The notes under the pieces were generated by a model. The model worked only from the letters and a program-made list of their open reading frames with translations. It did no database searches and had not been told where the DNA came from. The position numbers and the translations under genes are program-made. Below are positions 59,600-64,000 of a DNA stretch of 64,000 bases, piece by piece. Within the stretch, counting starts at the first letter, position 1, and each line of letters starts with the position of its first letter. Location: contig OX359200.1 of NCBI GenBank assembly GCA_947172415.1, positions 2,110,501 to 2,174,500 on the forward strand, read 5' to 3'. Origin of the DNA: Chondrosia reniformis (lineage: Eukaryota; Porifera; Demospongiae; Chondrillida; Chondrillidae).

Positions 59600-62330
59600 G
59601 CAGGGTTTGCAAGGCAAAAGGCGTAAGAAAACGTACCATTTTCTGCTGTAAGACCTGTACTCCACAATCCGCCATCCATCTCTGTCCTGCTCCTTGTTTT
59701 GAAGAGTTTCATATTCAAAAGTACTATAATAGAACTTAGAAAACTATCGTACCTTATGAACGGCCATTTTATTTGACTATCATAACTAATTAGCTCAGTT
59801 ATTCTAATGCGTTTTTGTATTAACGACACCGCATTCCTACGTAAAACTTTGTTTTTTAGAAACTTTAAAGAGTGTATAATTATTTTTATATACAAGGTAT
59901 GTACTTGAAACTGTATAAACAAAATTGCTATAGCCTATACAATGATTACATAAAATATCATAGTGATCAGAGAAAAAATGGCTGACATGAAAGTTAGGCC
60001 TTAAGTGCCACTTTTCTGGTGTTTGACAGGTAAAGGGTTAAGCAAACCGAAATGTTTTATCATTACAGATTTTCTTGGATGCTCAATAAATTGAAATTAC
60101 GCTATGTCTAGTGTATTAAACCCAAATTTGGCTTTTTGGAACTATAAAAACTCAAATTTGGCTTTTTGGATATATAAAAACCCCAATTTAGCTTTTTGGT
60201 TACCCACACAAAAGTAGGCGAACAAAGCATAATTAAAACAGGTAAAAGGTTAAACAAAAACTGAAGTTGCCAGCAGAACATGTTCTCTTCCCTTGACGGC
60301 CAGTTTATACTTAATACTTAACTCTATATTGGTTTTCAGCCTATATATTTTGGGATTTCGCTCCTATATCTATTGGCAAAAATTATGTATTGACCCTATA
60401 AATTGCTATAACAGTTGCTAATACACCCGTAATATTTATGTATTTCTTATGAGAATCGAAGTACCAAAATTTTTAAGCGGCCATTTTATCAATTAAAGAT
60501 GGCCAACATCGCTTGAACACGTGCTGAAGTGTGGTTGTTCAGGACAGTAGGCATCGCGTAATCAGTACTTGCTCAGAAGATTTCATGAGCCCTAATTGCT
60601 ATATCGCCATTCAAAATGGATAATATTGATGCGGTAATGAAGAGACATTGCCCTAAAGTTGGTTTTACCGGATTTTGTTTCACTAATCGACATGGTTACA
60701 ATTTTGTGCTGGTTATGGTAAAAGTTTGTCCGTAATTTGAAAGGTTTACCTTATAATTATTGACCGCTAAACTTGTATTTTTGGAAGCAAAGTACCCCAA
60801 CATGCATGTATCACTAAATGGTCAATAGTGCATATATGCAGCTAATGTGAGAGAATCAAATAGCAGGTAGAAGCCCTCTTCGAATGCTTTACAAGTTTAC
60901 GGTACGTCTCATAAGAAAGTAAACTTTTGATGGGCGTAGAACTCTACACGGAGGGCATACGGGTAGGGTATAGCACTGGCGTATCTCTTTTTAGCTACGG
61001 ATCATCTTTGGATAAAGCTACGGGCGTTTTTAAAAAGTAATACGGCAGCCAAAGGAAAACGAACTTACATTACTTATGATTAACCTTTATGCGTGAGTGA
61101 CGCAAATTTGCGTCAAAGATACCATGGGTGTTTTGTAGTGCGATTTACAGAGCTACATAACACTGCAGCCAAAATGTTGGCGATACAAAGACTAAAGACT
61201 GTGGTTTATTTCTGCGCCTTATTCTGCTTGCCACGCTTCACTTGATGGTTTTGTAGACAATTTGTTTTAGGTTACGACGCTTTTCCAATGTTCTAGGGCT
61301 TTGAAAGATTACATAAAGAAATACCGTTACAAAAGGATAACCAGGGCTCTTCCTGACCGAATTTGATTCCGTAGATTGTCAGAGAAAGCTTCTTACCTGA
61401 AGGAACATAGCCATGCTTACCTTCTTCACTGGAGGAGGTTATATCTCGAAAATTAGAGCAGCTTAGAAGCCAATAGAGCAACAAAATATGTCTAAAAATT
61501 GGTATCAAAGTTTTACCGTCATGAAGAGTTGTCACATTCCTATCAAGTTGGCGAATTTTAATTCCTGCCTCAGGGTGTCCTCCTGACAATTAAATATCGC
61601 TTCTGGCGATTATTACGCCCACATAATTATCTCGCGCATTAAATGTTAACACTTGACAAGGGCACCGAATTAATAAGTTAGCGCCAACCTTAATAACAAC
61701 TATAAAACACCTTGATTCGATCAAAAACGTATGTGCAACAAGGAGGTGTTATATATTTTTATTAGCAAAAGAGTTGTTCATAGTTTTAAGTACGGGGTGT
61801 AGATTGCTTAAGGTGCGGGTCTTGCGACGGCTTACCTACAGATGGTAGATGGTAGACGGCATGGGCTGCCTACGCCTGTTGAAGGTTAACTATTTATGAG
61901 ATGTACCGTACAAGGAACCATATTTATGACATCATTGATTTTGACCACAGATGTCAGTGAAATGTAATGGCTCCCAACTAGTAAGCTCCCCGGTGAGAGG
62001 TTCAATAATTACCATGGCAATTGCCCAATAAAGAAAAAATCTCATGGGAAAGTCATTTAAAGAGTGCTAGGTAGCGCAGTTTGTGTTGTGTGAGAATGTA
62101 CAGGAAGTACTGAATCAGGAAACTCACTCATTCCATTCGCTGGTAATGTTACCTAAAAAGGTGTGAAATATCTGATAAAATGGCCAAAATTTGGTGATTT
62201 TAGGCAAGTAACGAATAAATCTTGATCAGCTTGCTCTAGGCTTGTAGCTACTGATCAAGTATCTTAAAATTCCTAGCTATTACAAATCATTCCATATAAT
62301 TTATTTACCAATATTTTGCCCTTCTATAAT
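59600..62330. other. Mostly featureless, low coding potential
   Basis: Apart from the triplicated 30-mer at 60123 nothing is recognised. A 98-codon minus frame (61293-61589, MSGGHPEAGIKIRQLDRNV) with a possible internal donor (GGTAAG near 61420) may be an exon of an unknown gene, but has no motif. Confidence 0.35.
60123..60205. repeat. 30-bp tandem repeat, 3 copies
   Basis: Units starting at 60123, 60153 and 60183, each with caaatttggctttttgga and tataaaaac; the third is more diverged. Confidence 0.8.
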
Positions 62331-62334
62331 AGAT

Positions 62335-63000
62335 AGGACACACTGTCCTTTAGTGGTGAAAGTGCTGATGGTTTTTTATCTGTTTCATCTTTTGAAACAA
62401 GAAAGAAATCTTTGGATATTGGACTTGCAGATGCTATGTTCTCAGGATCCTTTGAAAAAGAGTCAGCAACTGTAGGTATTGTGGCTGTTTGCAACAATTT
62501 ACCTGTAGATGGACAAAATCTTTACCTTTTAAAACACTACTATTTAATTAATTTTAACATTAAATGTAATTAAAAGTGACGCTGAATGTATCTGTGACCA
62601 CTCACATAAAAATGTGAGAATATACTAAACTAGAATACCCTATTTGGAAACAAGTTTGCTATATCGCTTACTCATAAAACTTTCAGTTTTTCTGATTAGT
62701 ACAGTTTATTTACCTGGAGTTGTCTTTAATGGTGCCTCGTCACAGATGTACAGCATTTCTGTTTTGTCCATATATTGCGAAAATGTTGTATATAATGTTG
62801 ATATCTCATCTATAAAGCTGCTTGGGCAAATGGCCAACAAGACAAAGGAGTTAAAACTTGCTAGTCCATTGATGGCTTTGGAGGCATGTCTTCTTCAAGG
62901 AAACCCTTTATACATAATATATTCATGTGAGCAAATTGAATTTCCTATAAAATATTATTTTGGGGGTGTCATGGACGACTCTATGTTGTTTGCATTTTAA
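62335..63000 (+). CDS. Hypothetical exons of an unrecognised plus-strand gene
   Basis: A candidate exon 62335-62470 reads DTLSFSGESADGFLSVSSFE and LDIGLADAMFSGSFEKESAT, ending at a GTAGGT donor. A second open stretch 62644-63000 (118 codons, ending at TAA) begins METSLLYRLLIKLSVFLIST with a hydrophobic head and includes ELKLASPLMALEACLLQGNP. Whether the two join is not shown by phase. Could equally be chance frames. Confidence 0.25.
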
Positions 63001-63638
63001 GGTTTTTATATGGCTTCGTGTTCATAAATACTCTACTGACTGAAAGTAATGGTCCATTTTCAGAACTGTAGAGTGAGCCTCATGAGGCCAATAAAGTCGT
63101 TTTCACCTCAAAATGATTGAATTAAGTGTTGGTTACGATGCCACGTTGGTGTGAAAGTGAATTAGAGCTAAGAGTGGATGGATAGGATAAATGATCCCAT
63201 TTCTACAGAAATTCTGGAAAGTCTACTGTACAACGATAAACATGAAGATATATTTGAAGAATAGTGATTCTTGTATGAATGTAAGTAACACTTTGCATAT
63301 CTTGAGAGGGCAGAAACAATTTCGTTGCATAGTACTAACAATTTAATTATAACTTTCATTGACATTTACACTTTACACCATCACTATAAAGCCACACTAT
63401 ATAAATAGTTTAGCACCAGAAAGGTATCTATACAAATTGGATCTCATATAAGACCATTACAACAGACATCAAGTACTCATGAATCTTTGGTACCATTACT
63501 TTCAATCATGTCAACAAGCAATAACTAAGTGAGAGCCTCGATATGAAGCAATAGTTCTTAGACCCTCATCACTGATGGTCTTAAAATTGGCCTTCAGAAA
63601 GTGGCACTAATTCCATCCCTACTGACAGTGGAGTAAGG

Positions 63639-63800
63639 CTAATGTGCCTTGCTGTCCAATATGGCTTGACAATAATCAAGAAATACCTGGAGTATTTTTT
63701 GTTTAGACTTCTTAATAACATTCAAAAAGCTTTTAAGCCTCGCCTCTGTATCAAAATTTGGATATGTTGACTGTGCATCATCCCACGAGGGTGCGTTTAC
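63639..63800 (-). CDS. Hypothetical minus-strand exon
   Basis: After a possible acceptor at about 63805 (acatatgtag on the minus strand) the frame reads CVNAPSWDDAQSTYPNFDTE, ARLKSFLNVIKKSKQKILQ, then VFLDYCQAILDSKAH to the stop. A GTATTT donor after KILQ would also be possible. The composition looks protein-like, but I do not recognise the family. Confidence 0.3.
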   Translation of the reverse strand, partial: VNAPSWDDAQSTYPNFDTEARLKSFLNVIKKSKQKILQVFLDYCQAILDSKAH

Positions 63801-64000
63801 ACATCTACATATGAATATTAACTTTATCATTTTTTTCATAGTAAGTAAATAGTAAATATCAGCTGCTAATTATGTACACAGTAGAATCTTGTTAACACTA
63901 ACTCAGTAAAGGTGAAACATTGCTTAACGCACAACTTTTAATTGGTCTGTATAATTGCACTATACTTCCCCATACATTAGTATTCTTTTAACATGAAAGC

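Overview
This is eukaryotic, intron-rich, AT-rich DNA from an early-branching animal, most likely a demosponge close to Amphimedon queenslandica. That rests on three things: a highly conserved metazoan splicing-factor gene in small exons with short introns, a short-chain (spongin-like) collagen gene, and a dense mix of pogo, Tc1, piggyBac, hAT, Kolobok-like and non-LTR remnants. The species name is inference.

Positions 1-29415 (minus strand) are almost entirely one gene, SF3B3 (SAP130, U2 snRNP SF3b subunit 3). I traced 21 coding exons from the ATG at 29415 down to 1157. Splice phases agree at every junction (3162 coding bases, 1054 codons). About the last 150 residues lie beyond the left edge. 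Its introns hold three minisatellites (26 bp, 40 bp and 32-34 bp units), several MITEs, a decayed nuclease-like gene, a Tc1-like remnant and a hAT remnant.

Positions 29416-33600: a compact divergent promoter, a plus-strand beta-propeller-like gene (29804-30706) whose first exon I could not find, and an intact three-exon short-chain collagen gene (31605-32674). A second, degenerate copy of the collagen gene with its upstream region starts near 33580. It is split by a 3.4 kb Tc1/mariner-superfamily transposon (34237-37633) with perfect terminal repeats and a TA duplication.

Positions 37850-64000 are transposon-dominated: a frameshifted piggyBac transposase (38210-39900), a minus-strand reverse transcriptase remnant with a possible restriction-like endonuclease C-terminus (46225-48270), a LAMP-like last exon (49184-49362), a short non-LTR insertion with 13 bp target duplications (49644-50138), and a second piggyBac transposase broken into 52343-53062 and 58690-59550. 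The break holds, in order, a THAP-domain remnant, a LINE 3' fragment and a 3966 bp Kolobok/Mutator-like element (54406-58371) bounded by TTAA. The last 4 kb has only weak hypothetical exons.

I found no convincing new multi-gene system. The most notable items are the nested transposon stack, the intron-containing transposase element, the antisense nuclease-like gene inside the SF3B3 intron, and the higher-order minisatellite in a spliceosome gene.
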